Of a DNA stretch of 64,000 bases, positions 1-8,913 are shown in pieces. Under the pieces are notes generated by a model, which was not told the origin of the DNA, did not search any database, and saw only the letters and a list, made by a program, of their open reading frames with translations. Source of the DNA: Planctomycetaceae bacterium (GTDB lineage Bacteria; Planctomycetota; Planctomycetia; Planctomycetales; Planctomycetaceae). A program made the position numbers and the translations under genes. The number at the start of each line of letters is the position of its first letter. Positions within the stretch are counted from its first letter, which is position 1. The DNA is taken from the NCBI GenBank assembly GCA_041398785.1, contig JAWKUA010000018.1:62001-126000 (forward strand). Direction: 5' to 3'.

Positions 1-9
1 AGTCCGGGC

Positions 10-2232
10 TTGCGCAGGCGAGTGTTGATCCTGTCAGGTTTCGGGGCGGTCGTAGCGCTGGTTTGCGGCCTCCTGCTGTGGCGACGACAGCCTCCCGAAC
101 AGGCGCCGGTCGTGACGGCCGATCCAAAACCGCATCCGGTGCTGGACTTTTCACAGCCCGATCCTCTGGAGGAAGGCATTCGAGCGATCAATCCGGGGTA
201 CGTCGGTCCGGATGAATGCGTGGAGTGCCATGCCGATCGTGTCGCCGAATTCCGGCAGACAGCTCACTTCCAGACGTGTCGCGAACCAGACCCGGACAGG
301 ATGCCGGCCGGTTTCGCGGAAGGTAAGGGTCGTTTCAAGACGCAGGTGAAAGGACTGGAGTTTGACATGATTCGCTCCGGCGACCAGTACTTTCAGACGG
401 CCATTCGCCAGACGGAATCCGGCGAGCAGAGGACAAAGACGCGGATTGACCTGGTGTACGGAGCGGGAACGGCGGATGAGATCTACTTTGCGTGGCATGA
501 CGACGACCGCATGTACGAGCTGCCTGTCGCCTGGCTGTACACTCACAAGCAGTGGGCGGCCGAGTATTTTGATCCGTTTGGGTCGGGCGACTATTCGCGT
601 CCGCTGACGCTGAGATGTCTGGAATGCCACAACACGTGGTTCGAATACGTTCCCGGGTCGCTGAATCAATATCGCCGCGACGATTTCATTATCGGCATCA
701 CCTGCGAACGGTGTCACGGTCCCGCGCAGCAGCATGTGCAGTTCCACCGAGAACATCCGGACGACACCACAGCGCACGCGATCACGAATCCGGCTGAACT
801 CAGCCGGGAACGTCAGATCGAAATCTGCACGCAATGCCACGGCAACACGATGAAGCACCTTGGTCCGGCGCTCAGTTATCGGCCGGGCGAACCACTGGAC
901 CAGACATACAAGACGCTGGTTTCGCGTCGGCCGGATGAAGATCACGTCGCCAATCAGATTCAGTACCTGCGGGAAAGCCGCTGCTTTCAGGGTGCCGACG
1001 GCATGACCTGCAGCACCTGTCACGATTCACACCGCCCCCGCGACGCGACGAATTCGGGCGTTGTTTCGTGCCTGACCTGTCACTCCGCGAGCGACTGCGG
1101 CGAACACGATCTGCTGCCGGAGCCCGTGAGAAACGACTGTGTCAACTGCCACATGCCCGCTCGCATCAAGATCAACGTCAATTTCCAGACGGAAGACGAT
1201 CTGTTTGTCGCTGTCCTGAGACGCCACGAACATCAGATTCGTGTGGATGAAACCGCACGCGACGAAGTTCTGTGGGAATGGCTGCGTCAGCAAACGGATC
1301 CGGACAGCGTAACCGAAGCTTCCAGACTGAAGGATTCGCTCGTACAGCACTGGCTGAACACAGCCGGCGAATTTCAGCAGCAGAAACGCCACTTTGCCGC
1401 GATTGCATCGGTCAGAGAAGCACTGCGGGTCGAAGACAGCCGCGAGATCCGGGAACGCCTGAACGAACTGCTGGACATTCAATCGAAGATCTACGCGGAC
1501 TGGGATCTGGCAAATCACCAGATCAGCGAACAACAGTACGACGACGCAATTGCCACCCTGCAGCGGCTTGTGAAGGCTCAGCCTCAACACGGGCCGGCAA
1601 TCGGAAAACTGGGGACCATGTACGCGGTCACGGGGCGAAAAGACCTGGCGATCGAACAACTGGAAGCCGTCGAAACGGCAGACCCCAACGACCCTTATGG
1701 TCAGGCAATGCTCGGCTGGCTTGCCTATCTTGATGGTCAGGCAGAACAGGCCCTGCTGCACTACGAGAACGCTCAGAAGATCGAACCGTACAACCCCAAA
1801 CTGGATTACCAGGCGGGACTTGCTCTGATGTCGCTGGGAAAAATCCCGGAGGCCGTTCACCGCTTCCGCAGTTCGTTTGAAATCGATCCGGGCAACGCCG
1901 CGACTTGTCAGTCTATGTCGATGGCTCTTGCCGAACATGGCGAAATCGATGAAGCGATCTTGTTTGCCCGGCGTGCCGTGCGGCTCACGGAATCCCGCGA
2001 TATGACGATGCTAATGCTGCTGGGCGAAGTATGTGCGCGAGCGGAAGATTTTGACGCCGCGGTCGCTGCAGGGGAACAGGCTCGCGCGGTGGCTCGGGAC
2101 AGCGCGCCGGGAGCGCTTGCCGGGATTCATCGTGAACTGGCCGGCTGGAAATCGAAGCTGAAGGCAGGAAACCGCGGACCTTCCGCCAGCCGGTCCCCGT
2201 CGGACAAGGAATCCGGCTCTGCGACGCCTTAG
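10..2232 (+). CDS. Multihaem cytochrome c with C-terminal TPR domain
   Basis: Probable periplasmic, membrane-anchored electron-transfer protein. An N-terminal hydrophobic segment (about residues 5-24) follows an Arg-rich start, as in a signal anchor. Seven CxxCH haem motifs are visible, with Cys at residues 70, 203, 232, 273, 334, 354 and 377. The layout resembles multihaem cytochromes of the c554/nitrite-reductase-like superfamily, but the sequence does not show whether it has an enzymatic activity. From about residue 490 to 700 there are tetratricopeptide repeats, suggesting a partner-binding platform. The start used is a TTG. The frame is open to the first base of the window, so the true start may lie upstream. 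Confidence 0.85.
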   Translation: MRRRVLILSGFGAVVALVCGLLLWRRQPPEQAPVVTADPKPHPVLDFSQPDPLEEGIRAINPGYVGPDECVECHADRVAEFRQTAHFQTCREPDPDRMPAGFAEGKGRFKTQVKGLEFDMIRSGDQYFQTAIRQTESGEQRTKTRIDLVYGAGTADEIYFAWHDDDRMYELPVAWLYTHKQWAAEYFDPFGSGDYSRPLTLRCLECHNTWFEYVPGSLNQYRRDDFIIGITCERCHGPAQQHVQFHREHPDDTTAHAITNPAELSRERQIEICTQCHGNTMKHLGPALSYRPGEPLDQTYKTLVSRRPDEDHVANQIQYLRESRCFQGADGMTCSTCHDSHRPRDATNSGVVSCLTCHSASDCGEHDLLPEPVRNDCVNCHMPARIKINVNFQTEDDLFVAVLRRHEHQIRVDETARDEVLWEWLRQQTDPDSVTEASRLKDSLVQHWLNTAGEFQQQKRHFAAIASVREALRVEDSREIRERLNELLDIQSKIYADWDLANHQISEQQYDDAIATLQRLVKAQPQHGPAIGKLGTMYAVTGRKDLAIEQLEAVETADPNDPYGQAMLGWLAYLDGQAEQALLHYENAQKIEPYNPKLDYQAGLALMSLGKIPEAVHRFRSSFEIDPGNAATCQSMSMALAEHGEIDEAILFARRAVRLTESRDMTMLMLLGEVCARAEDFDAAVAAGEQARAVARDSAPGALAGIHRELAGWKSKLKAGNRGPSASRSPSDKESGSATP

Positions 2233-2836
2233 TCCCACGCTCGAAATCTGGCATCAAGAACAAGTGACCGCAGTGGCACTTCTGAGAAAACGCCCACGCG
2301 CGCGTGAGAATTCCGCAGGCTGTTCAATTTCGCAAAAAACGTGCGTATCGATTTCCTGCAGACGATCGAGAATTCCGTGGCTGACACGTCGGCAGAATCA
2401 GCGATCGGAAGTCGCGTGAATCCCGGGCGAATGCTTCCCTGCTGCCAACAGGGAACTGGAAATCCGCAGCTCGCTGCCGAAGCAGTTCCGACAGACCGTC
2501 GGCTGCGGGCGTTTGGGAGCGCCGAATTGGCGTAGCCGAATCCGGACGTTTTTCATGTGTCCCCGAGCGGTTGACGGACCACTGCGGAATTTCCCGATGT
2601 GATTCGGTGAGATTCCTGGTATCGTTGACTCTTCTGGATGCGCAACAGATGAGTGCGGTCGACGGCAAACTTTTTGCCTTTCTGCGTCGGCTGGCATTTC
2701 GATTGCCGTGTTTGACAGAGATCCGGTCTATTGTTGCGGGAAGGAAACCTGACCGGGGCGGGATTCGTCCAAAATCCGAATGATCTTGATGCCGGGCCAC
2801 ATTCGGAATCCTGAGCGATTTCGGGAGATAAATGAG
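2233..2836. other. Intergenic gap, no gene recognised
   Basis: About 600 bases between the cytochrome gene and the VKOR-DsbA gene. Short open frames exist on both strands, but none has a ribosome binding site, a recognisable protein or a codon pattern like the neighbours. The last bases (2823-2836) hold the Shine-Dalgarno GGGAG that supports the start at 2837. Confidence 0.5.
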
Positions 2837-3286
2837 ATGCTTGCAACAGAACAGAAGCTGCAGGGCGAATACACGACTCTGCAGCCGTCGATCGCTCGCG
2901 ATGCAGTTTCGGCTACCGTCCGCGGCAGATCATTCGACCGGCGTTTTCCGGGCGTGGCCACAACCTGGGTGGTGCGTTCGCTGTGTCTGGTGGCACTCGC
3001 GGTAAGCGGCTATCTGGCGTGGACATCGATGGTGGCGGGGCACGTCTACGGCTGTGGTGGCGGTGCCGTCTTCGATTGCGGTCATGTTCTGCACAGCCGC
3101 TGGGCCAGGTTGTTTTCGATTCCTGTCAGCGTTCCTGCCGTCGCGCTTTACGCAAGTCTGCTTGGAATTCTGGCGTTCATGAACACGAAGGCTCTTGTGC
3201 AACTGAAGCACGTCGGCTGGTCGGTAGTGACGCTGGGTGGCCTGTCGGCGGGACTGGCCGCACTTTGCTTATCGGACTTCAGGTGA
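2837..3286 (+). CDS. Vitamin K epoxide reductase (VKOR) domain, first part of a frameshifted VKOR-DsbA gene
   Basis: Integral membrane thiol oxidoreductase that would reoxidise a DsbA-type partner, probably using quinone. The start ATG at 2837 has GGGAG nine bases upstream. The frame shows a first transmembrane helix, a Cys pair in the YGCGGGAVFDCG stretch and the SRWARLFSIPVS loop typical of VKOR, then stops early. The second VKOR signature (IERLCIYCLVAH, the CxxC of the fourth helix) is in the next frame at about 3290-3330. Restoring one G near 3273 joins the two parts as ALWLIGLQVIA. The domain is therefore complete, but split by a one-base deletion. The DsbA-like part follows directly. 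Confidence 0.75.
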   Translation: MLATEQKLQGEYTTLQPSIARDAVSATVRGRSFDRRFPGVATTWVVRSLCLVALAVSGYLAWTSMVAGHVYGCGGGAVFDCGHVLHSRWARLFSIPVSVPAVALYASLLGILAFMNTKALVQLKHVGWSVVTLGGLSAGLAALCLSDFR

Positions 3287-4478
3287 TCGCGATCGAGCGG
3301 CTCTGTATCTACTGTCTGGTTGCTCACGGCTGTGGCCTGACCCTGGCGGCAATCGTGCTGTACCAGCGACCCGCGGGAATGCGCTCGACCGCAAACTGGC
3401 AGGAATCGGCGTCGCCGCCACCGCGGTTCTGATCACAGCACAGATGATGGCTCCGATTCCGCCGACATATGCCGTTGAGGTTTATGACACGCCGGGCAGC
3501 GTCGACGTTTCCGGACTTTCCACCGCAGCGGCAGGTAATTCGGAAGAACCGCAGGATGATGTTTTCGCACCGCCCGGTGGTCTGTTCGAACCACCGGCGG
3601 TGAATTTTGAACCACCTGTGATTCCTGCAGACGCGCAAACGAAACTGACGCCCCGACGGTTCCTCAGCAGCAGTCGCGCGAAGCGGTGGAAGTCCGCGGA
3701 ACTGGCGATTCCGCAGTTGGCGAAGAAACGGATTCGCAGCCACGCGAATCTGAGGCGTCGATGGCGGCAACTTTGCTGCTACTGGTGCCGACAACCTTCA
3801 CGCGCCGTCGCAGTTGCTGTTTCAGGAACCGGATTCTGCAGAAAAGGGTTCAGCAGAAGAAGAACAGAAAACTCCGGCGCCGCGGCGCCGAACGAACGAA
3901 TCGTCAGCGTCGCGGGCAATCAGATTCGCCTGAACTCCAGGCACTGGCCGTTGCTCGGGAAGTCAGACGCGAAATACATCTTTGTCGAAATGTTCGACTA
4001 CACGTGCCCTCACTGCCGCAACACACATGTCGCCGTTCAGGGCGCATTCGAACGCTATGGGGACGATCTGGCGGTGATCGCACTGCCGGTGCCTCTGAAC
4101 CGTGCCTGCAACAGCGCGGCATCAGGCGGTTCTGAACATGCGAGTGCCTGCGAACTTGCGAAACTGGCGGTCGCCGTCTGGCGAACAAATCCCGGCAAGT
4201 ACCGGGAGTTCCATGACTGGCTGTTTCAGTCGACCGCCAACACTCAGCCCGCGACGGCGCGGCGGCATGCCGAAGAACTCGTCGGCGCCGATGCGCTGAA
4301 GGAAGAACTTTCGAAACCGTACGCGGACCAGTACATCGCCAAGCATGTGGAGCTGTATCGTCGAGTCGGTGCGGGAGTGATTCCGAAGCTGATGTTTCCC
4401 GGAGAGACTGTGACCGGCGAAATGAACTCCACGTCAGACCTGTGCCGCCGCATCGAATCACAGCTCGTGCAGCGATGA
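3237..4478 (+). CDS. DsbA-like thioredoxin domain, C-terminal part of a frameshifted VKOR-DsbA gene
   Basis: From about 3900 the frame encodes a thioredoxin-fold disulfide oxidase with a CPHC active site (FDYTCPHCRNTH) and a late cis-proline region (AGVIPKLMF). It probably acts in the periplasm with the VKOR domain upstream. The first roughly 50 residues of this frame (3237-3390) are out of frame with the real VKOR coding. Further frame changes at about 3390, 3655, 3773 and 3875 break the Pro/Glu-rich linker. Each can be repaired by adding one base to a short homopolymer, giving one continuous VKOR-linker-DsbA protein. The gene is either intact in the organism or a very young pseudogene. Confidence 0.75.
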   Translation: MACRRDWPHFAYRTSGDRDRAALYLLSGCSRLWPDPGGNRAVPATRGNALDRKLAGIGVAATAVLITAQMMAPIPPTYAVEVYDTPGSVDVSGLSTAAAGNSEEPQDDVFAPPGGLFEPPAVNFEPPVIPADAQTKLTPRRFLSSSRAKRWKSAELAIPQLAKKRIRSHANLRRRWRQLCCYWCRQPSRAVAVAVSGTGFCRKGFSRRRTENSGAAAPNERIVSVAGNQIRLNSRHWPLLGKSDAKYIFVEMFDYTCPHCRNTHVAVQGAFERYGDDLAVIALPVPLNRACNSAASGGSEHASACELAKLAVAVWRTNPGKYREFHDWLFQSTANTQPATARRHAEELVGADALKEELSKPYADQYIAKHVELYRRVGAGVIPKLMFPGETVTGEMNSTSDLCRRIESQLVQR

Positions 4479-4555
4479 CGCAGATGCTGCGAACGCCGGA
4501 TTCGCTATGCTGAAAGGCGTTCACCGCACGACTTCAGCAACCGCACGGCAGTCCC

Positions 4556-5974
4556 ATGAACGAGTCTTCGTCGCCCGCATCCGCATCCGCATCCGCACCG
4601 GCCCTGTCTGTTGAGACCCTGCGAGCATGGGATGACGCCTGCGTCTGGCATCCGTTCACGCCCATGTCAGCGTATGTCGAAGAGTCGGCGCCGTTGATCA
4701 CCGACGCAGACGGTTTCGAGCTGATCGACGCTGACGGTCGCAGGTATCTGGACGGCATCTCCTCGCTGTGGTGCAACGTTCACGGGCATCGCGTGCCGGC
4801 AATCGACAATGCGCTTCGCCGACAACTGGACCGTGTTGCTCATACGACTCTGCTGGGGCTTTCCAGTGAATCATCCATCCGGCTGGCAAAGGAACTGGTG
4901 AACCGCACGCCGGAATCGCTGACACGAGTGTTCTTTTCTGACAGCGGAGCCACCAGCGTCGAAGTCGCACTCAAGCTGGCGTATCAGTTTCATCGGCAGA
5001 AACCCGGCGGTCCGGAAGACCGTGATACTTTTCTTTGCGTCGGCAATGCCTACCACGGCGATACGCTGGGAACAGTCAGTGTCGGCGGAATTGACCTGTT
5101 TCATCGGTGCTACCGGCATCTGCTGTTTCCGACGATTGCGGTGCCGTCTCCGGTAGCGACGCGAGTGCCGGCCGGACACACGCGCAGCTCATGGCTTCAG
5201 CATTGTCATGACGAAGCGGAGCAGGTGCTTCACAAGCACCATCAGCGGGCGGCCGGATTCGTCATGGAACCGCTGGTACAGGGAGCTGCCGGAATTCTGG
5301 TGCATCCGCCGGGTTACCTGGCCCACATCCGGCGCCTGTGCACACAATACCGGGTGCCCCTGATTGCGGACGAAGTTGCAGTCGGGTTTGGTCGCACGGG
5401 AACGATGTTTGCCTGCGACCAGGAAGCCGTTCAGCCGGATCTGATGTGTCTCGCGAAGGGCATCACCGGTGGATACCTTCCGCTGGCTGCGACACTGGCA
5501 ACGGAAGAAATCTACAGCGCGTTTCTGGGGCGGCCGGCCGAAGGCAGGACTTTCTTCCACGGCCACACCTACACAGGAAATCCGCTTGGTTGCGCCGCGG
5601 CGCTGGCGTCGCTGGAGCTGTTTGACCGAAACGACGTGTTGCGGAACGCCGACGTTTCCGCGGAAATCATGAAGTCGCGGCTCCAGGAACTAACGGACCA
5701 CAAGCACGTTCTGGAAGTTCGGCAGAAGGGAATCATGGTTGGTATCGAACTTGTATCCGACAGATCAACCAGCCTTCCGTTTAGCGCGGACCTTCGCATC
5801 GGTCATCAGGTCACGCTGGCGGCACGAAAACGCGGAGTCATCATTCGGCCGCTCGGCGATGTGATCGTGCTGATGCCGGCTCCCGCAATGCCGGGACACC
5901 TGATTCATCGACTTTGCGATGCCGCCATCGAGGCGATTCAGGAAGTGACCGCGAACGCCGGACGAACCAGGTGA
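4556..5974 (+). CDS. bioA: Adenosylmethionine-8-amino-7-oxononanoate aminotransferase
   Basis: Class III PLP aminotransferase of biotin synthesis. It converts 7-keto-8-aminopelargonate to 7,8-diaminopelargonate, with S-adenosylmethionine as the usual amino donor. The BioA N-terminal signature WHPFTPM is at about residues 31-37 and YHGDT at 166-170. The PLP-binding Asp is in ADEVAVGFGRTG (about 272), and the Schiff-base Lys is K301 in LAKGITGGYLPL. At 472 residues it is slightly longer than usual because of an Ala-Ser repeat at the N-terminus. No other biotin gene is adjacent. BioA is favoured over other class III enzymes because of the WHPFT motif. Confidence 0.93.
   Translation: MNESSSPASASASAPALSVETLRAWDDACVWHPFTPMSAYVEESAPLITDADGFELIDADGRRYLDGISSLWCNVHGHRVPAIDNALRRQLDRVAHTTLLGLSSESSIRLAKELVNRTPESLTRVFFSDSGATSVEVALKLAYQFHRQKPGGPEDRDTFLCVGNAYHGDTLGTVSVGGIDLFHRCYRHLLFPTIAVPSPVATRVPAGHTRSSWLQHCHDEAEQVLHKHHQRAAGFVMEPLVQGAAGILVHPPGYLAHIRRLCTQYRVPLIADEVAVGFGRTGTMFACDQEAVQPDLMCLAKGITGGYLPLAATLATEEIYSAFLGRPAEGRTFFHGHTYTGNPLGCAAALASLELFDRNDVLRNADVSAEIMKSRLQELTDHKHVLEVRQKGIMVGIELVSDRSTSLPFSADLRIGHQVTLAARKRGVIIRPLGDVIVLMPAPAMPGHLIHRLCDAAIEAIQEVTANAGRTR
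4575..4598 (+). repeat. Hexanucleotide tandem repeat in the bioA 5' end
   Basis: Three copies of CCGCAT plus one variant copy (CCGCAC) encode the Ser-Ala repeat near the BioA N-terminus. Being a multiple of three, changes in copy number would not shift the frame. Confidence 0.8.
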
Positions 5975-6020
5975 CGCCGAACTCGTCACGAACCACCAGC
6001 CTCGGCGACAAGTCACGGTG

Positions 6021-6830
6021 TTACGATGTTGCTGCTTCGGGAAACGCCGCAACCTGTGCCTGTAGCCGCGTCAACTCGTCGCGACACACCGCGGAATGGC
6101 TGCCGGACGGCGTACCATGCGGTCCAAACGCCAAATGCGGATTCAACGCGGTGGATGAATCCCGGCACAGATAGCGAGCCGACGTGTGTACCTGTCGACA
6201 GCCCGTTGAGGAGACGACTTCGCGGACGTTTTCGGCACGGATCCCGCCTCCTGGCAGGATTTCGATGCGTTCCGCAGCCTGCTCACGATATCGCCGAATC
6301 TCCGCAGAACCTGCCAGCGCCGTGAGTGCTCTGCCGCTGGTCAGGATGCGATAAAAGCCGATCGTGACCAGCCGCTCAAGCGTGTCGACGGGATCGCGCA
6401 CAACATCGAAGGCGCGATGAAACACGAGCGTCGTGTCCGGGAAGCCATTGCGAATGGCGGCGCAGCGAGTTGCGTCGAGTGTTCCGTCGGCACACAGGAT
6501 TCCGACGGCAATGCCGTCACATCCCATGTCCAGCAGCGATCGGGCATCGACAAGCATCTGGCGGAATTCACGATCGGAATAGCAGAACCCGCCTTCACGC
6601 GGCCGCAGCATGCAGATGATCGTGCCGTGGAAAATGCGTCGTGCTTCCGACATCAGGCCCAACGATGGAGTCAGTCCGCCCACTGGCAGCCCGCAGTTCA
6701 GTTCGATCCGGGGAATCTGGCATTCCGCGGCGACTCGGACGTCGTCGATCCCGCCGGCACAAAGTTCGATAGTGATCCCGTCACGAAGGTCACGGGAACC
6801 GGCCGCCGAAGAATCCGGTGTCTTCATCAC
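6021..6830 (-). CDS. cutC: CutC family protein (copper homeostasis)
   Basis: TIM-barrel protein of the CutC family. Members are linked to copper tolerance, but the molecular function is unsettled. Family signatures are the N-terminal IELCAGGIDDV, the block RIELNCGLPVGGLTPS, the CMLRPREGGFCYS motif and the ILPGGGIRAENV stretch. Length is 269 residues, close to the roughly 250 of the family. It lies 36 bases downstream of the amidohydrolase gene on the same strand, so co-transcription is likely. Confidence 0.9.
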   Translation of the reverse strand: MMKTPDSSAAGSRDLRDGITIELCAGGIDDVRVAAECQIPRIELNCGLPVGGLTPSLGLMSEARRIFHGTIICMLRPREGGFCYSDREFRQMLVDARSLLDMGCDGIAVGILCADGTLDATRCAAIRNGFPDTTLVFHRAFDVVRDPVDTLERLVTIGFYRILTSGRALTALAGSAEIRRYREQAAERIEILPGGGIRAENVREVVSSTGCRQVHTSARYLCRDSSTALNPHLAFGPHGTPSGSHSAVCRDELTRLQAQVAAFPEAATS

Positions 6831-6866
6831 AGGTCTGCTCTCACATTCCCTTGCAGCGATTTCACG

Positions 6867-8621
6867 CTACGGCTGTGGATCGGATTCCTCGGCACCGTAA
6901 ACGCGGCGGCCGCCAAGCCACGTTTCCAGCACCTTTGTGTCTCGCAACTCGTCGACGCTGCACGTCAGGACATCGCGATCGACAATGATGAAGTCCGCAA
7001 GTTTGCCTGGTTCCAGCGATCCCTTGCGGTCTTCCTCGAACGTCAGAAACGCGTTGTTGACTGTGTACAGCCGCAGGGCTTCCTGCCGTGAAATGACCTG
7101 TTCCGAGTGCAGAGGATTGTCCATCCGGCGAGGCAGTCGCGTGAGGACCGTCCAGAGTCCCAGCCACGGGTCGTAAGGATTTACGGAACGCAGCGATCCG
7201 ATCTTCTGCATATGGTCCGAACCTCCGCCGACGCTGACTCCGGCATCGAACAGCGATCGGTACGGCTGAAAGTACTGCATTCGTTCCAGACCAAATTGCT
7301 TCGTGAGCGTGGCTCCGTCCAGATACAGCCATGCCGGCTGCAGATCCGCCACGATTCCCAGTGCGGCCATGCGATCGATGGCTTCAGCGCTCATGAAGTT
7401 GCAGTGAGTGATGCAGGGCCGCAGTTCAGCAACGGGCAGCGTCTGATTGACGTGATCGTAGGCATCAATCAACGCGTCAACGGCACCATCGCCGACCGAA
7501 TGCGCGGTCATCTGCAGTTCATGAGACAGCGCCGCGTGAGCGATCTGACGCAGCTTTTCCGGTTCGACGTACAGCAGGCCCCGGTAGTCCGGGTCGGTGA
7601 TCGAATAGATGTCGCTGACTCCCCACGGGCGACGCATGTACGCGCTGCCGGTCAGCATGCCGCCATCCAGAAAGATTTTGACGCCGCGAAGCCACAGCCG
7701 TTCGTTTCTGTCGTGCAGCGGGTGAGATGCGGCCTGTGCAATCTGCTTCTGAATCTCTTCGATCGGCTGCTGAGCGTTCACGGCGTAGTACAGAAAAACG
7801 CGGCAGCTGAGTTCGCCGCTGTTAAGCAGTCGCTGATAAATGGCAATTGCCGCATCGCCGGCATTGCGGTCACTGATGCTGGTGATCCCGACGGCGTTGT
7901 ACGCGGTCAGAAGCTGCTTCAGCCGCAGAGTCCGGTCGTCGTCGGTCGGCGACTTGCCGGTTGCCCCGGTCTTAATCAGACGCGTGCAACTGCGAAGAAT
8001 TCCGGTCAGTTGCCCGGTTTTCGGATCGCGTTCCAGGTAACCGGGTTCGCCGTCGGTGATTTCGAAATCGTCACCGATGCCGCTGATTTCCAGAGCCAGA
8101 GAATTGACCGCTGCGTCCGGACCGGTGCGAAACAGCACAGGATTCCGCGGTGCGACCAGATCCAGCTCTTTGCGAGTCGGAAACCGCTGGTCTCGCAGCC
8201 GTGTGATGAACACCTGCTGCACGACAATCCAGTCGCCGTCGTCCAGCAGCTCCGCGCGCCGGCGGATGTAGTTCAGAACGTCGCTAATCGTGTCCATTTC
8301 GGGCACGGGATGATCGAACTCGTACATCGATGCACCGGTCGGATGCGTGTGCGAATCAATCAGCCCCGGAAGCACCGTACTTCCCCGCAGATCAATCACC
8401 CGCGTCGAATCAGCCTTCAATAAAAGGACGTCATCGTCGCTGCCGACGGCAGTGATCTGTTCGCCGCGAACGGCAAACGCCTGAGCGATCGAAAACGGTT
8501 CGTCAACGGTCACAATGTGGCCGTTGAGAAAGATAAGCTCCGGAGGCTGAGCGACAACAACCGGGCTCGTCAACGTCGCGGTCAAAACACACGCGGCTAA
8601 AAGCTGTCTGCGTCGGTGCAT
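6867..8621 (-). CDS. Secreted amidohydrolase, YtcJ-like
   Basis: Metal-dependent amidohydrolase of the YtcJ/LAF3-type family, acting on an unknown N-acyl or amide substrate. The start at 8621 gives a clear signal peptide (MHRRRQLLAACVLTATLTSP...VVVAQ), so export is likely. Motifs are IDSHTHP (metal His pair), TAHSVGDGAVDALIDAY, ITHCNFMSAEAIDRM and GGGSDHMQKIGSLRSVNPYDPWLG near the C-terminus. The C-terminal LEPGKLADFIIVDRD segment is typical of the composite beta-sandwich of amidohydrolases. A longer frame exists upstream, but the signal peptide decides the start. cutC follows closely. Confidence 0.88.
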   Translation of the reverse strand: MHRRRQLLAACVLTATLTSPVVVAQPPELIFLNGHIVTVDEPFSIAQAFAVRGEQITAVGSDDDVLLLKADSTRVIDLRGSTVLPGLIDSHTHPTGASMYEFDHPVPEMDTISDVLNYIRRRAELLDDGDWIVVQQVFITRLRDQRFPTRKELDLVAPRNPVLFRTGPDAAVNSLALEISGIGDDFEITDGEPGYLERDPKTGQLTGILRSCTRLIKTGATGKSPTDDDRTLRLKQLLTAYNAVGITSISDRNAGDAAIAIYQRLLNSGELSCRVFLYYAVNAQQPIEEIQKQIAQAASHPLHDRNERLWLRGVKIFLDGGMLTGSAYMRRPWGVSDIYSITDPDYRGLLYVEPEKLRQIAHAALSHELQMTAHSVGDGAVDALIDAYDHVNQTLPVAELRPCITHCNFMSAEAIDRMAALGIVADLQPAWLYLDGATLTKQFGLERMQYFQPYRSLFDAGVSVGGGSDHMQKIGSLRSVNPYDPWLGLWTVLTRLPRRMDNPLHSEQVISRQEALRLYTVNNAFLTFEEDRKGSLEPGKLADFIIVDRDVLTCSVDELRDTKVLETWLGGRRVYGAEESDPQP

Positions 8622-8913
8622 CGTCACGCCTTCGTTTTGAGTTCGTCTCGATCTGTCGGATGAACGAATGGCCTGTTGCGCAGGACACTGAACTGGCTGC
8701 AGGATAACTCGTTGCATGGCCGCAGACACGTCCGGAGGTGCCCCGGATAATGTGAAATGCCGTCGCAGGCAACTTCACACGCCTGTCGGCTTCCCTTCAC
8801 AACTTGCGCGACGCAGTGAGTTCGGGTTGGCGAGTATCGCAAACCGGCTGATTCGCTATCGTGCGGTCGACGTGACCTGAGCATGCAAGTCTTCGGGCAG
8901 GAATTCCGACCAC

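Noticed and set aside
7107..8423. A 438-codon plus-strand frame, and similar antisense frames at 29771-30724, 33271-34371 and 55085-56284
   Set aside because: Each is opposite a gene with a recognisable product, and none encodes a protein-like sequence.
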